Positions 8,001 to 16,543 are shown, counted from the stretch's first letter. The stretch is DNA of 26,915 nt from DAOTUB01 sp034437455 (GCA_034437455.1 DAOTUB010000135.1:1-26915); one strand, 5' to 3'. The notes: generated from the sequence alone by a model not told the origin. Numbers and translations: made by a program.

Positions 8001-9990
8001 CCTGACCGGTAAGAAACCGATAAATGATACCCGTATTGCTGCGCGACCCACAAGAGATGCAGCGCCGTAGCTCAGTTTTGCCTTGTAAATCCACCCACTG
8101 GAGAACGATCTTTGGGGCATCGGGTTCACAATCACACCCGGGGTCGGTCCCGTGACCAGGCGCTATCGCGCCGCACCCCAGGCAGAGTGTGTAGGGTTCA
8201 CAGGCCTCTTCGGCGATCTGATCCAGGTCCTCGCCGGCAGCCACAGCCTCATCTTCGTCCATGCCAACGGCTTGATCGGCCAGCAGAAAATAAGCCCGCT
8301 CACCCCACGGTCCCTCCGGCTGTCCCGTCAAGTGGCGCAGGTATTGCAGTCGGTTATTCTCCCGAGAGCGTGTCAAACGGCCTAGCACGTAGGCCGCGCC
8401 ACAGCGGACACAGGTAGCCAGCTCGACCACCTGACGAGCGCAGTGCGGACATACCTCCTGGCGCGTCAGAAATAGACTGGGGGCATCTTCGGGCGCTTCG
8501 GCGTGGGCAGCGTTATGAAGGCAGGCGAAGGCCCCCTCCAATGCGCGGGCAAAGACGTGGTAACGTGCCGGCAGGAGAGAGAGGCTCGAAGCGTTCGGCC
8601 TGGCCCGCACAGCCAGATCGACCAGGCTGATCAGTGGTTCCTCCTGCGATACCTCCACCTGAACGGGGAAAATATCAGCTGCGAGATCATCCAGGAAATG
8701 GGGCGCCTTGGCTAGACGATCCTGAAGCATGCGAAGCCGGTGGTCGCCACGCAGGATCAGGTAGAGGAACCGACTGACGGCCTCTTGTCCTATCTCCGGT
8801 AAGCTTCTCTCCCGGGCATCATCGACGACAGTCTCCGGCACGCCATTCCCAACGGCGGCCCGCGCTAGCCTATAGATCGTTTCTTGTGTTACGGCCTGTT
8901 CCGACAGGATCTTTTGTAGGGCGGTGTAAAGATCAGGTAAGCCCTCGCCCCACGGTTCCCCCAGGGCCGCCATTGGCTGCCGCGTCGCCTCCACCACGTC
9001 CTGTCTGCCGGGGTCATCATCTTTCCACTCGAAGCGCTCCCCGAATAGTTGAGAACCAAAGGCGGTCACGGCGGGGAAGTCCTCGCGCCCTCGCCCTAAC
9101 GTGGCACTGGTCGCAATGCAGTGCAGGCGCCCTGGCTCACTGTCAACGATACGGTCTTTCAAGCGACGGAGCAACATAGCGATCTCAATGCCCGAGGCAC
9201 CGTCGTAGACGTGGGCCTCATCCAGCACGATGAAACGCCAATGGCGCCCATTCTCACCGTCAAAGAACGCGCAATCCTTCGGACGGAGGAGAAGGTATTC
9301 CAACATCGCGTAATTGGTGAGCAGGATGTGGGGCGGTGCATCTCGCATTTGCACCCGGCTGATGAGCTCGTTATCTACGCGGGGCTCGTGGGGAAATTGA
9401 TCCCGAAAGGCGCTTTCTGCGTCATCGTCTTCCTCTCGCGTCTCGCCAGTGTAACGTCCGAACGCGATGTCTGGGAAATGTCCCAACACCCGTCGCAAGC
9501 GCTTGAGTTGGTCATTGGCAAGCGCGTTCATCGGATAGAGAAGCATCGCTCGCACGCCGGGTTCACCCAGCGCGCCCACTTCCCGCTCCCGTAACAAGTG
9601 ATCCAGGATGGGGATGAGAAAGGTCTCCGTTTTACCGCTGCCGGTGCCTGTGGCGACCACGATGTTTCTTCCCCAGCGGACTGCCTTTTCGACGCCCTGC
9701 TCCTGATGGAGATAAAGCGGCCTATCCAACGGAAGAGCGTCTGAGCAAAGCTCACGAAAATCCGGATGGAGTACGCCATCTTCAATCAATTGGGCAATGC
9801 TGCGCCCACTTTCGAGGGGCGGAGAACCCTCCAGCAATGGCCCCTTGACCAACAGATTTGGTGTTTCCAACGCCCGCCAGAGTTGGTCCCGCAGGTCTGG
9901 CTCTTGGAAAGGGTAGATGGTCTTCAGATAGCGTAGATAGCTGTCGCGAATCAAGCGGGTGGTCTGCAAAGGGTGAAGACTCTCAGGCAT
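5017..9990 (-). CDS. Large DEAD/DEAH helicase with C-terminal DUF1998 Cys cluster (BrxHII position)
   Basis: A 1657-residue superfamily II helicase. RecA-like domain 1 has ATGTGSGKT (113-121), LDEAH (256-260) and SAT (295-297). The second lobe has FSDSRQDAA (699-707), STTFELGVDVGEL (1048-1060) and YVQRAGRAGRR (1075-1085). Several zinc-ribbon-like Cys pairs interrupt the core (514/517, 527/530, 603/606, 644/647, 965/968), and the C-terminus ends with the DUF1998-type cluster C1609, C1611, C1617, C1620 followed by LRNYRNQPFHDRL. DUF1998 helicases occur in DISARM and other defence loci; in this order the gene occupies the BrxHII slot of type 3 BREX. The ATG has AGAGG about ten bases upstream, and a terminator-like hairpin precedes it. 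It is coupled to the NERD-helicase gene downstream. The symbol is withheld because orthology to BrxHII cannot be shown by eye. Confidence 0.88.
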   Translation of the reverse strand: MPESLHPLQTTRLIRDSYLRYLKTIYPFQEPDLRDQLWRALETPNLLVKGPLLEGSPPLESGRSIAQLIEDGVLHPDFRELCSDALPLDRPLYLHQEQGVEKAVRWGRNIVVATGTGSGKTETFLIPILDHLLREREVGALGEPGVRAMLLYPMNALANDQLKRLRRVLGHFPDIAFGRYTGETREEDDDAESAFRDQFPHEPRVDNELISRVQMRDAPPHILLTNYAMLEYLLLRPKDCAFFDGENGRHWRFIVLDEAHVYDGASGIEIAMLLRRLKDRIVDSEPGRLHCIATSATLGRGREDFPAVTAFGSQLFGERFEWKDDDPGRQDVVEATRQPMAALGEPWGEGLPDLYTALQKILSEQAVTQETIYRLARAAVGNGVPETVVDDARERSLPEIGQEAVSRFLYLILRGDHRLRMLQDRLAKAPHFLDDLAADIFPVQVEVSQEEPLISLVDLAVRARPNASSLSLLPARYHVFARALEGAFACLHNAAHAEAPEDAPSLFLTRQEVCPHCARQVVELATCVRCGAAYVLGRLTRSRENNRLQYLRHLTGQPEGPWGERAYFLLADQAVGMDEDEAVAAGEDLDQIAEEACEPYTLCLGCGAIAPGHGTDPGCDCEPDAPKIVLQWVDLQGKTELRRCISCGSRSNTGIIYRFLTGQDAPVSVLATALYQTLPPSTDPEVEGLPGEGRKLLAFSDSRQDAAFFAPYLERTYRQVLRRRLILKALMEDPVGREGRLRLQDLIGRLRQEAEKAGLFSQRQSYDERQRLMATWLMQELIAWDHRISLEGLGLLRFRLVQPAGWRPPRLLLEAPWNLTPDEVWRLLALLLDTLRHQGAVTFPMNVDARDEAFAPRNREMFMREDKADSKKGIFSWVPTRGSNRRLDILLRLLERSADLSEEERKRAATEVLRGIWRHLTKAPTIWADHLPSENQSRVGVVHRISHEFWEMVAPEEIGEVIYRCTRCRRISHISLRGICPSYRCDGTLEPVDETAPAWVENHYRYLYQSLRPIPLSAEEHTAQWNSAAAAEVQEKFVRGELNALSCSTTFELGVDVGELQTVLMRNVPPTTANYVQRAGRAGRRIDSAAFALTYAQRRSHDLTHYARPARIVAGRIRPPVVVVTNEKIVRRHVHSVLFASFFRWARDERGRNFRNVGDFFAPEDNEVTGPILLGEYVEARPDRLQQALTHIVPDTLQDELEISSWGWIAKLWNEEGDGILERAVHEVADDLKLLHQLEQEAVKERNYRQGEHFHRVIKTVRGRHLLGFLGSRNVLPKYGFPTDVVELKTNHLPVPVARRIELQRDLRIAIAEYAPGGEVVAAKHIWVSGGLNKRLDRGWPTYFYAVCPECGHFHRSVSRIDGPCKACGGNLFGWPKRYGQFIIPEFGFIVADPPRSSGEARPERFYSSRVYFAEYALPQQEGQENTGEPPFEATSELSSALSQVWQRYSRYGKLAVVNSGRFGRGFRVCETCGFAEPAPDQPTGRRRRAKTKHHNPRTGKECKGRLSNYHLGHEFLTDVLELRFEGLLASRASYEILLSVLYALLEGASETLGIRRQDLDGTLYRHNIDLPPNLVLFDNVPGGAGHVRRITDEMEDVFLVAWERVNQCECGEETSCYECLRNYRNQPFHDRLKRGLARDFLHNLLKEAGILKVSGG

Positions 9991-10010
9991 GGACTCTTTT
10001 CCTCTCTGAT

Positions 10011-10037
10011 AGAAAAACAGCGCGTATGGAAACGCGC
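10011..10037 (-). terminator. Rho-independent terminator-like hairpin between the giant gene and the helicase
   Basis: On the minus strand a perfect six-base-pair stem, GCGCGT/ACGCGC with loop TTCCAT (arms 10032-10037 and 10020-10025), is followed at once by TGTTTTTC. It lies immediately after the stop of the giant gene and before the helicase start. It could end or attenuate transcription, making the helicase/NERD/pglZ/brxA block partly dependent on read-through or on a promoter inside the preceding gene. The stem is short, so strong termination is uncertain. Confidence 0.5.
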
Positions 10038-10038
10038 C

Positions 10039-13000
10039 CTACTTCAGTGATTCCGGCAGACCAAGCCCTTGCCTCAAGGGTGGCCTGGCACTGTACCTCA
10101 GACGCCGCAACGATCTTCTGGTTATCTTTTCTTCCTTGTAAGATGGGCTGATACCATCATGAGCCACTCGATCGTGGCGTCCCACGATCAGATGGCAATC
10201 CCGAGCAGAAAAGCCTTTGCATTTACCGCACGTGTGGATGACGTCGGCCTCGGTAAACGTGATCAACTCCCTTTTCAAGTCGACCAAGATCGGTTCCGCA
10301 TCTATAGCGGGACGAAGGATCACGTGGAGGCGATATTCAGTCTGACCGGAGAGAAACTGCTGCACTGTATTGCCACGCTGGTCCTCGATGCTGACGATCC
10401 GTCCCCAACCTGCATCGTTGTATATCCAGGTGCCTGGCTGCACGATCGGCGTCTTGTCGCCCAACTCCGGGGCCAGCGCTTTGAGCAGGCGCGTCGCTGC
10501 CGGATCCCCAAGCCGTTCCTTCAACACCTGGGCGCTGAATTCAGCGTTGAGCACCAAGATAGCCACTGCATCGGCGTCGGAAAGCTCGGCGTCCTCCACC
10601 CAACGGACGATGGTCTCCGGCCCCGTCCGGTTCTCGCGACGGATTAGCTGCTGCACGGCGTGCAGACGAACGGTCTCGTCCTCGATCGCCAACAAGCACT
10701 GGCAGGTTGCCACGGGTAACATGCCTGACCGGGGCAAGTTGGCCAGGTAGGCCCTGAAATGATCCGCCGAGATATCGCCGGCCTCGCGCATCGCCATCAA
10801 CCGCTCAATTCGATGCGCGGCGAATAGCTTCAATTGAAGCGACCGAATCAGCGCATCATCACCAGCATCGCGTGCCAGGTCAAGCAGGGATAGTTGCTGG
10901 GGAATGGCGCCATCATCGAGATGCTGATAGCACCACTGGCGATCCGGCGCGGCTTTCTCCACCGCCCCGATATTCTGGCAGATGGCCACTCGCTCCAGAA
11001 CCATCTCAAAACTCTGTCCTTGCCCCTGGATCCGATGGTTGAGGATCCCCAATTGCCTGTCGGCAGCGATCATCTCGACGTCGACCGTGCTCGATTCGTC
11101 AGGGGACGGTCGTTGGCGTTCCACGTCCACCGACGTCCACGGATCGACCACGAGAAACTCCAGTCGATATTTTCCTGACTTCAGCTTGCTCGGCGGCGCC
11201 GGGAACGACAGCGTCCCCTCCGCCTCGTCGGGGATGGGTTGCTCAAAGACAGGATCCCACGGTCGCCATAGAGGCCAGAAGCGAATACGCCTGTTTTTGA
11301 GAGGAACGGGCTCGCGCCACGCCAGGTCGATGATCACCCGGTGATCGACGACGCGGAACGAGAGATCGACGTCCTCTACGAATAACGTCTTGGTCAAGCT
11401 GAGAACGGGTAGACGGAAAGGCCGATCTCGCCCAGGCAATCCCCAAACCGTCAACTCAAGCCGCAGGACAGGAGAACGACTGGCCCGAATCGTGTCGAGG
11501 AAGGCGCTCAAGTCAAAGCGCTCGACGAGCCGGCGTTCGACCAGCGTCTTTCGGTTCGTCGCTTGTAGCTCGTTCCCCTCGACGTCCAGGAGCCGTAGCC
11601 CTACCTGGACGTCGTCCGCCTTTTCCAGCCCACGCAAAGGAAGCTTGATCAAAAGGAAAGGGGATTGCAGTTGTTCCAATGCCTCGATGGGCCGTTTGAC
11701 GATCGTCCCGGCCCACGCCCCGCGGCGGGTTGCCTGCTCCTCGTCAACCAACGCCCAACGGAGGCGGCGAATCGGCACGCGAATCGGCACACGCACGGTC
11801 TCGCCCGATGGATGGGGATGGACGACTGTCAACTCCACGTCGGTCACGTCTGCCCCTATCTCAACCTCGTGCTGCCAGGTCGCATCTCCGCGCTCGGTCA
11901 CCCGCACCTGGCACTCGACATCCTCACCCTGGCACGCGATACGATCCCCCGGCAACGTCTCCGCCAGAAGCACCACCGGGAGGGAACCATCCTGGGCCGT
12001 CGGGAGATGGAGTGCCTCGTGACCACAGAGGTCGAAATGGGGAATAATGCGCAGCGTGAACGCGGCGTCGCGCCCCAAAGGGCCGCGCAATCGAACGGAG
12101 AAGTTCCCATAAGGTGCCTCTCCCAACAGCGACGGCAAGCTCAATGGCAACTCGACGTACCGGTCGGTGATGGTCAACTCCGGTTTAAATTCCGCCAACG
12201 GCATGGCGACGTTCACCTCCGGGATGGCCGACCATCGGTTGCGCACGTGAAGCCGCCAGAGAGCTAAAGCCTCGTCCACGTTCTGCCGGCCGGTGAGGGG
12301 TACCCGGATGCGCGGCGGTGCGCCCACATAGACCGGTGTATGGCCATCGCTGCCCTGTGCCAAGAGCGTCCGCCCGCCTACCAAGGTCGGCCGCTGCACC
12401 GCCTCGTCGGGCCGTATTGGCACCTCGAGGGTTTCTCCAGCTTCATCTGACAGGATCAGCCGAGTGGCGCGGGTGAGATCCCAGATTTCGCCGCGAAATG
12501 CCGACCAGCCCCAGGGCAGACGGGGAAGCTCCTCGACCAATCGACCGTCGCCCTCGATTTGAAGCGCAAAATCGGCGGGATAGAGAAGGCCCAGCGGGCT
12601 TGCCGGGAGAGAGCGCGTCCAGGAGAGGAGCCTGCCCCGTTCTGGATCAAAAACGAGCAGCGGATGTTCTTCGTCGATGCCCCGGTAGCGCCAGGTACGT
12701 TTTGATTCGCCATTGACCAAGAGAGAAGCCGCGATGTTCTCCGCCGGTCGGGGCAGAGGTAGCGTCTCGGCCTCGGTTTTCCGGTCGAAACCCCTGCGTC
12801 GCACGTGAACGGGCACCGGATCCATCGCTTCGTCAGCCGTCACCTGCCATTCGATGTCCGCGTAGATTTCGGTGGCTGGCACTTGCTGAGGCGGTAGATC
12901 AATCAGCACACCCTCGCCCCAGGGATCGACCAAAACCTGGGGTTTGCGCAGCCGCCACCGATCGCTCGTATCCTGCACCACTTGCTCGGCGCCTTGTTCT

Positions 13001-15639
13001 TCGATCCACTTACCGTAGGCGGCCACCACACGCTGGGGCAGGCCCACCGTCTGAGCATCAGGCATAGAACCGGTATCCAGGTAAGTCCAGACCATCTCGC
13101 GGCAACGTTCTACGAAGTCCTCGGCCACCCGCCCGCCATAGATCAGAAAGCGCGTCACGGGTTTGTCCGTGAACTCCACGATGCCGGGTCGCCACCGCCA
13201 TTCGTCGATCAGTTCAGCGGCTGACATATCGGCGTATGCGGCCCGAATGACCGAGGGTTGAAGCATATGGTTGAAGAAATCGGGCAAGCAGTAATTGGGG
13301 ATGCCGCCGTGGGCCAGGATGAGGCTGACGTATCGGTGCGCCTCGGCTCGCATATCGTAGAAAAGGGGAAGCGCCAATGCTTCCACGATCTTCTCGAAGG
13401 CTCGACCGACCTCTGATACGCGGGGGCGTTTGAAACCCGTCATCTCAATCACGTCGGTCCAGTAATCGCCGCCTTCATACCCATAGACCCCCTGGGCGAC
13501 CAGGTAGACGGACAGGGCGCATGGGTATTCAGACCGCAGCGTCCGCACCCCGCGCCCGTGGCCCAACGACCGCACGCGCTGGCCGATGACCTGGCCCAAT
13601 TGGACTCGCTCTTGATCGGTGAGGGCGATCTCGCCGAGTAGCTCGACCTGGCTGACCCGCGAGCGTAGGTATAGCTCCCACTCGTCTAACGTCTCGGGGG
13701 CTCTGTCGGGCGCTTTAACGTTCTCCAGATCGATGACCAATTCCTTCTTCGTTTGGACAGGTTTCGATGTGGTGGACGGCGCTTTGGGTTTCGGAGAATA
13801 TGTGGGCCGGGGTCCAGGTTCTGAAACTGATTTTTCCTGTGTGGACCGGGCTACCTCGGCATCAGGCGAAGACTGGCGACGACCCTCGCGCGTCATATAT
13901 GTGCCCTCTACACACTCGATCTGGGGGTGAGTACGCAGGCAGGCCTCGACAAATGCCTGATCGTAATCGGCGCTATGCTGCCGGTGAAAAACGGTGTCTC
14001 TGAAGTGATCCCACATCTGGGCGCGGGAAACCGGTCTGTCAATATCGTGTAAAACGTCGAGCAACCTTTGCCTCACCTGCGGCACGAGTTCCAGGGGGGC
14101 GCTTTCGAGTCCCCAGAGGCCATCCCTCGTCACCGCCTGGAACTCATCCCACACGACGAGCAAGAGCCGGGTGGCCCAGCCCACGTCGACCGCCTCCACG
14201 TCTACGAGATCGACAATGCGTTCCTCGACCTCCGCCTCGGTCATCAACCCACCGGCGTCGGTGAATGCCTGGATGAGACACCGGATCAGAGGATCCAGTG
14301 TCTCCCGGATGTGGGGCCAAGAAAGCCTGCGCAACGCCCGGCTTTCGATCTGCCGGATGCGCTCGCGTGTCACCCCCATCCGCTCGCCGATCTCTGTCAG
14401 GGTCATCTGCGGACCGTCACAACCCATCCGACACTGAATGATCTCCCGATCCCGCGCTCTCAGGATTTCAAGCCACGACTCCATCAGGTCGTCCAGCGCG
14501 GTCTCGGCGAGGATGATACGATAAATGGGACTGATACGCTCTCCAGATATCTCAGCGGCCCAGGTAAACTCATCTTGTTCAATTAACCAAGTCAAGTAAC
14601 GATTCAATCGCTCTCCAACAGGAAAGTCCTGACCGAGAGAATCTATCTGTTTTTGAATGAGATCTCCAAGCGACTCGATACCGAGAAGATGTAGCCGGTC
14701 ACACCAGGAAGTAGACAATGCTAATCGACTAACAGAAATATCATCCAAAGGTATTTTCGTCGCGCAGGCTAATAACGCTGGTGCGACTAAGGGAGGGGGT
14801 AGCTCCAACTCAGATTCGGATTCAGCCTGCTTAGGCAGTTCTAATGGAGGAGGGGTGGGATTTTCGGCCAGATATACTTCCAGCTTTTCCTCTATCTCGG
14901 TCAGAGATTTCTGACCGAGATTTCTCACTTCTAGAATCTGTTCCGATGACATCTGAGCCAATTGGTTGACACTTCTGATGCCACTCCTCATTAACGCATT
15001 GTGTGCCCGAGTGGATAGGCCTAAAGTCCCAAGAGGGATACTGACAAACGACTGTTCTTTTAATTGCGAATGATCAAATGACGAAATTTGAGCAAAGTAG
15101 CTCTCTAGAACCGACTTGATCTCAGTCAGTGAATTCTCATTGAGATAAGGTATATCAAGAATGTGTTCAGGTGACATCCGTGTAAGTTGTTCAACGGTGG
15201 TAACTCCAACTAATTTGAGTCTGGCACACACATCATTGGATAACTGCAATATGTCAATGGTCATCTCATCAGTTGGGCCTTGACTCTTGAACATACTGCC
15301 ATGACATGCGGAGGAATCCAGGAAGTTGATTGACGGCTCATCGGTCACGTAGATCGGTTGGGGTTCAGTTTCTTCTTCTCGTGCTTTGAGTTCTTGAAGT
15401 GCGGGGTGTTCGTCGAGGTAGTTGGTTAACTTCTCTTTGATCTCGCCCAGGGTTTTGGAGCCTAGATTGCGAACGTCTAACAGTTCTTCATCGGTGAGAG
15501 AGAGTGCCTGCTCTATGGTGTCGATACCGTCCCGCCGCAGGGCATTGTAGGCGCGCGTGCTGAGATGAAGGGCTTTCAACGGTGTTACCTGATCGGGAGC
15601 GGAGGACGCATTAACCGATTGAGCCATTCTATCACTCAC
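10039..15639 (-). CDS. Giant protein with RNA polymerase alpha-CTD-like repeats and a sigma-70 region 4 domain
   Basis: A 1866-residue protein of unknown function. The N-terminus carries three clear helix-hairpin-helix repeats like the RNA polymerase alpha C-terminal domain (about 22-75, 128-183, 202-257). Repeats 1 and 3 have the full LST-RAxNAL...VRNLG-xKxL-xEI pattern; repeat 2 is diverged (PYLNENSLTEI), and a fourth at 303-353 is degenerate. Residues 381-440 are a convincing sigma-70 region 4 (LRARDREII, then LTEIGERMGVTRERIRQIE). A helical segment resembling a HARE-HTH domain spans about 515-585, and a Pro/Ser/Lys linker spans 586-632. About 650-890 is a helical domain I cannot name. From 950 on, the protein is beta-rich and Ig-like, ending with a Cys/His-containing tail (C1805, C1808, C1816). 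The GTG start at 15637-15639 has GGAAA upstream; the ATG at 15625-15627 is possible. It is not a standard BREX protein. Promoter recognition or RNA polymerase contact is inferred from the domains only. Confidence 0.85.
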   Translation of the reverse strand: MSDRMAQSVNASSAPDQVTPLKALHLSTRAYNALRRDGIDTIEQALSLTDEELLDVRNLGSKTLGEIKEKLTNYLDEHPALQELKAREEETEPQPIYVTDEPSINFLDSSACHGSMFKSQGPTDEMTIDILQLSNDVCARLKLVGVTTVEQLTRMSPEHILDIPYLNENSLTEIKSVLESYFAQISSFDHSQLKEQSFVSIPLGTLGLSTRAHNALMRSGIRSVNQLAQMSSEQILEVRNLGQKSLTEIEEKLEVYLAENPTPPPLELPKQAESESELELPPPLVAPALLACATKIPLDDISVSRLALSTSWCDRLHLLGIESLGDLIQKQIDSLGQDFPVGERLNRYLTWLIEQDEFTWAAEISGERISPIYRIILAETALDDLMESWLEILRARDREIIQCRMGCDGPQMTLTEIGERMGVTRERIRQIESRALRRLSWPHIRETLDPLIRCLIQAFTDAGGLMTEAEVEERIVDLVDVEAVDVGWATRLLLVVWDEFQAVTRDGLWGLESAPLELVPQVRQRLLDVLHDIDRPVSRAQMWDHFRDTVFHRQHSADYDQAFVEACLRTHPQIECVEGTYMTREGRRQSSPDAEVARSTQEKSVSEPGPRPTYSPKPKAPSTTSKPVQTKKELVIDLENVKAPDRAPETLDEWELYLRSRVSQVELLGEIALTDQERVQLGQVIGQRVRSLGHGRGVRTLRSEYPCALSVYLVAQGVYGYEGGDYWTDVIEMTGFKRPRVSEVGRAFEKIVEALALPLFYDMRAEAHRYVSLILAHGGIPNYCLPDFFNHMLQPSVIRAAYADMSAAELIDEWRWRPGIVEFTDKPVTRFLIYGGRVAEDFVERCREMVWTYLDTGSMPDAQTVGLPQRVVAAYGKWIEEQGAEQVVQDTSDRWRLRKPQVLVDPWGEGVLIDLPPQQVPATEIYADIEWQVTADEAMDPVPVHVRRRGFDRKTEAETLPLPRPAENIAASLLVNGESKRTWRYRGIDEEHPLLVFDPERGRLLSWTRSLPASPLGLLYPADFALQIEGDGRLVEELPRLPWGWSAFRGEIWDLTRATRLILSDEAGETLEVPIRPDEAVQRPTLVGGRTLLAQGSDGHTPVYVGAPPRIRVPLTGRQNVDEALALWRLHVRNRWSAIPEVNVAMPLAEFKPELTITDRYVELPLSLPSLLGEAPYGNFSVRLRGPLGRDAAFTLRIIPHFDLCGHEALHLPTAQDGSLPVVLLAETLPGDRIACQGEDVECQVRVTERGDATWQHEVEIGADVTDVELTVVHPHPSGETVRVPIRVPIRRLRWALVDEEQATRRGAWAGTIVKRPIEALEQLQSPFLLIKLPLRGLEKADDVQVGLRLLDVEGNELQATNRKTLVERRLVERFDLSAFLDTIRASRSPVLRLELTVWGLPGRDRPFRLPVLSLTKTLFVEDVDLSFRVVDHRVIIDLAWREPVPLKNRRIRFWPLWRPWDPVFEQPIPDEAEGTLSFPAPPSKLKSGKYRLEFLVVDPWTSVDVERQRPSPDESSTVDVEMIAADRQLGILNHRIQGQGQSFEMVLERVAICQNIGAVEKAAPDRQWCYQHLDDGAIPQQLSLLDLARDAGDDALIRSLQLKLFAAHRIERLMAMREAGDISADHFRAYLANLPRSGMLPVATCQCLLAIEDETVRLHAVQQLIRRENRTGPETIVRWVEDAELSDADAVAILVLNAEFSAQVLKERLGDPAATRLLKALAPELGDKTPIVQPGTWIYNDAGWGRIVSIEDQRGNTVQQFLSGQTEYRLHVILRPAIDAEPILVDLKRELITFTEADVIHTCGKCKGFSARDCHLIVGRHDRVAHDGISPSYKEEKITRRSLRRLRYSARPPLRQGLGLPESLK

Positions 15640-15702
15640 TTTTCCATCATCAATACGTTTTCATCAGTCTTCCAAAGGCACCGAAATGGCAGAAAGAACG
15701 CC

Positions 15703-16116
15703 CTACTGGTTGATTTTTACCAACAGTTCTTTTGGAGTCATTACGGGGAGTAAAGCCACTTCAAAATCTGCCTTGTTCCGGGTGACGAGCGCGTCAAGTC
15801 CGAGAAAATCGGCGCACGCGATCTGTATATTGTCTTCGAAGTCGGTTCCCGGTAACCTTGCAGCTTGCTTGAGGATCTGAAGACCCACCGGGCAGACGTC
15901 GAAGGCCTCCAGGCAGATTTGTATCGCCCCACGAGCGGTCTCCAACGTCGTCAGTCGGCGGGCGATGTAGAAGATATCGGGGATGGTACAAGCCGTAACG
16001 TAGCCAACGATGCGCCCTTCATCGCTGGCCTGCCAGACGGCGCTTGATAGTTCGACCCACGGATCTCGCTTCAGTAATACGTCGAGTAGGATGTTGGTAT
16101 CCAGCAAGACGCGCAT
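15703..16116 (-). CDS. PIN-domain toxin, VapC-like ribonuclease
   Basis: A 137-residue PIN-domain protein, probably the toxin of a type II toxin/antitoxin pair. Acidic residues are placed as in PIN nucleases: D6 in the opening LLDTNIL, D47 in the second helix, D92 and D95 in TDFEDN, and the conserved VTRNKADF segment at 111-118. Length is normal for the family. Its ATG shares one base with the antitoxin stop (TGATG), so it is translationally coupled to it. Family members cleave RNA at specific sites; the target here is unknown. Placement inside a defence operon suggests an abortive or stabilising role, but carriage as an addiction module is equally possible. Confidence 0.85.
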   Translation of the reverse strand: MRVLLDTNILLDVLLKRDPWVELSSAVWQASDEGRIVGYVTACTIPDIFYIARRLTTLETARGAIQICLEAFDVCPVGLQILKQAARLPGTDFEDNIQIACADFLGLDALVTRNKADFEVALLPVMTPKELLVKINQ

Positions 16117-16361
16117 CAGGCGTACTTCTCCATCCGGCGCTCCTGCAGCCAGCGTTGAACCTCCTCATCCGAGGGAGCGGGATGATCAGTCTTCAGCAGT
16201 CCCAGGGCCATATCTAGCGTCTTCCGTTTGGAGCGCGCAGGAACCGCCTCTGTCACCAGGGTATCGATCACGTCTTGCACCAGGGCGAAACGCCTTTCGA
16301 GCGGCCACCCGTGAATGGTTTGGAGCACCTGTTGGTAGCTGTTTATTTCTTGAAAGCTCAT
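16116..16361 (-). CDS. Antitoxin partner of the PIN toxin
   Basis: An 81-residue protein immediately upstream of, and overlapping by one base, the PIN toxin gene. The C-terminal part (about residues 44-81) reads LDMALGLLKTD, then PAPSDEEV, then a basic-acidic helix ending EKYA. I recognise this style from small antitoxins paired with PIN toxins, where the C-terminal helix occupies the nuclease cleft. The N-terminal half is helical with no clear helix-turn-helix or ribbon-helix-helix, so autoregulation by DNA binding is not evident. The ribosome binding site GAGG sits four bases before the ATG and falls at the edge of hairpin element copy B. A separate promoter lies about 150 bases upstream. 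Confidence 0.75.
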   Translation of the reverse strand: MSFQEINSYQQVLQTIHGWPLERRFALVQDVIDTLVTEAVPARSKRKTLDMALGLLKTDHPAPSDEEVQRWLQERRMEKYA

Positions 16362-16370
16362 GCCTCACAC

Positions 16371-16462
16371 TCCTAACCTGGACGAGCCAGAACCAAAAAG
16401 GATCACCGACGGCAGATTCTTGCTCATCGTGCAAGAATCCTATCGGTTAGGCCCTAACTTGG
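16371..16462 (-). repeat. Dispersed hairpin element, copy B
   Basis: Best-preserved copy. Going down the minus strand it shows the palindrome GTTAGG-C/G-CCTAAC (16446-16458) and then a perfect nine-pair hairpin (GATTCTTGC at 16431-16439, seven-base loop, GCAAGAATC at 16415-16423). A T-run with CTTTTTGG and a terminal GGTTAGGA follow. It lies in the leader of the antitoxin gene. The 182-base gap 16362-16543 contains this element and the promoter described separately, and nothing else. Confidence 0.7.
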
Positions 16463-16511
16463 ACCGACCTACAGACACTCACCGCACCTGCCCTTGCCCT
16501 TTATCACTCTC

Positions 16512-16540
16512 AATATACCATTTTCCTTTACGCTCGTCAA
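16512..16540 (-). promoter_or_regulatory. Sigma70-type promoter for the toxin/antitoxin pair
   Basis: The minus strand has TTGACG (16535-16540), a 17-base spacer and TATATT (16512-16517). Transcription would start near 16505 and give a leader of about 145 bases that includes hairpin element copy B before the antitoxin ATG. It lies just after the methyltransferase stop, so it could also supply transcription to the giant gene downstream. Confidence 0.6.
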
Positions 16541-16543
16541 TTC

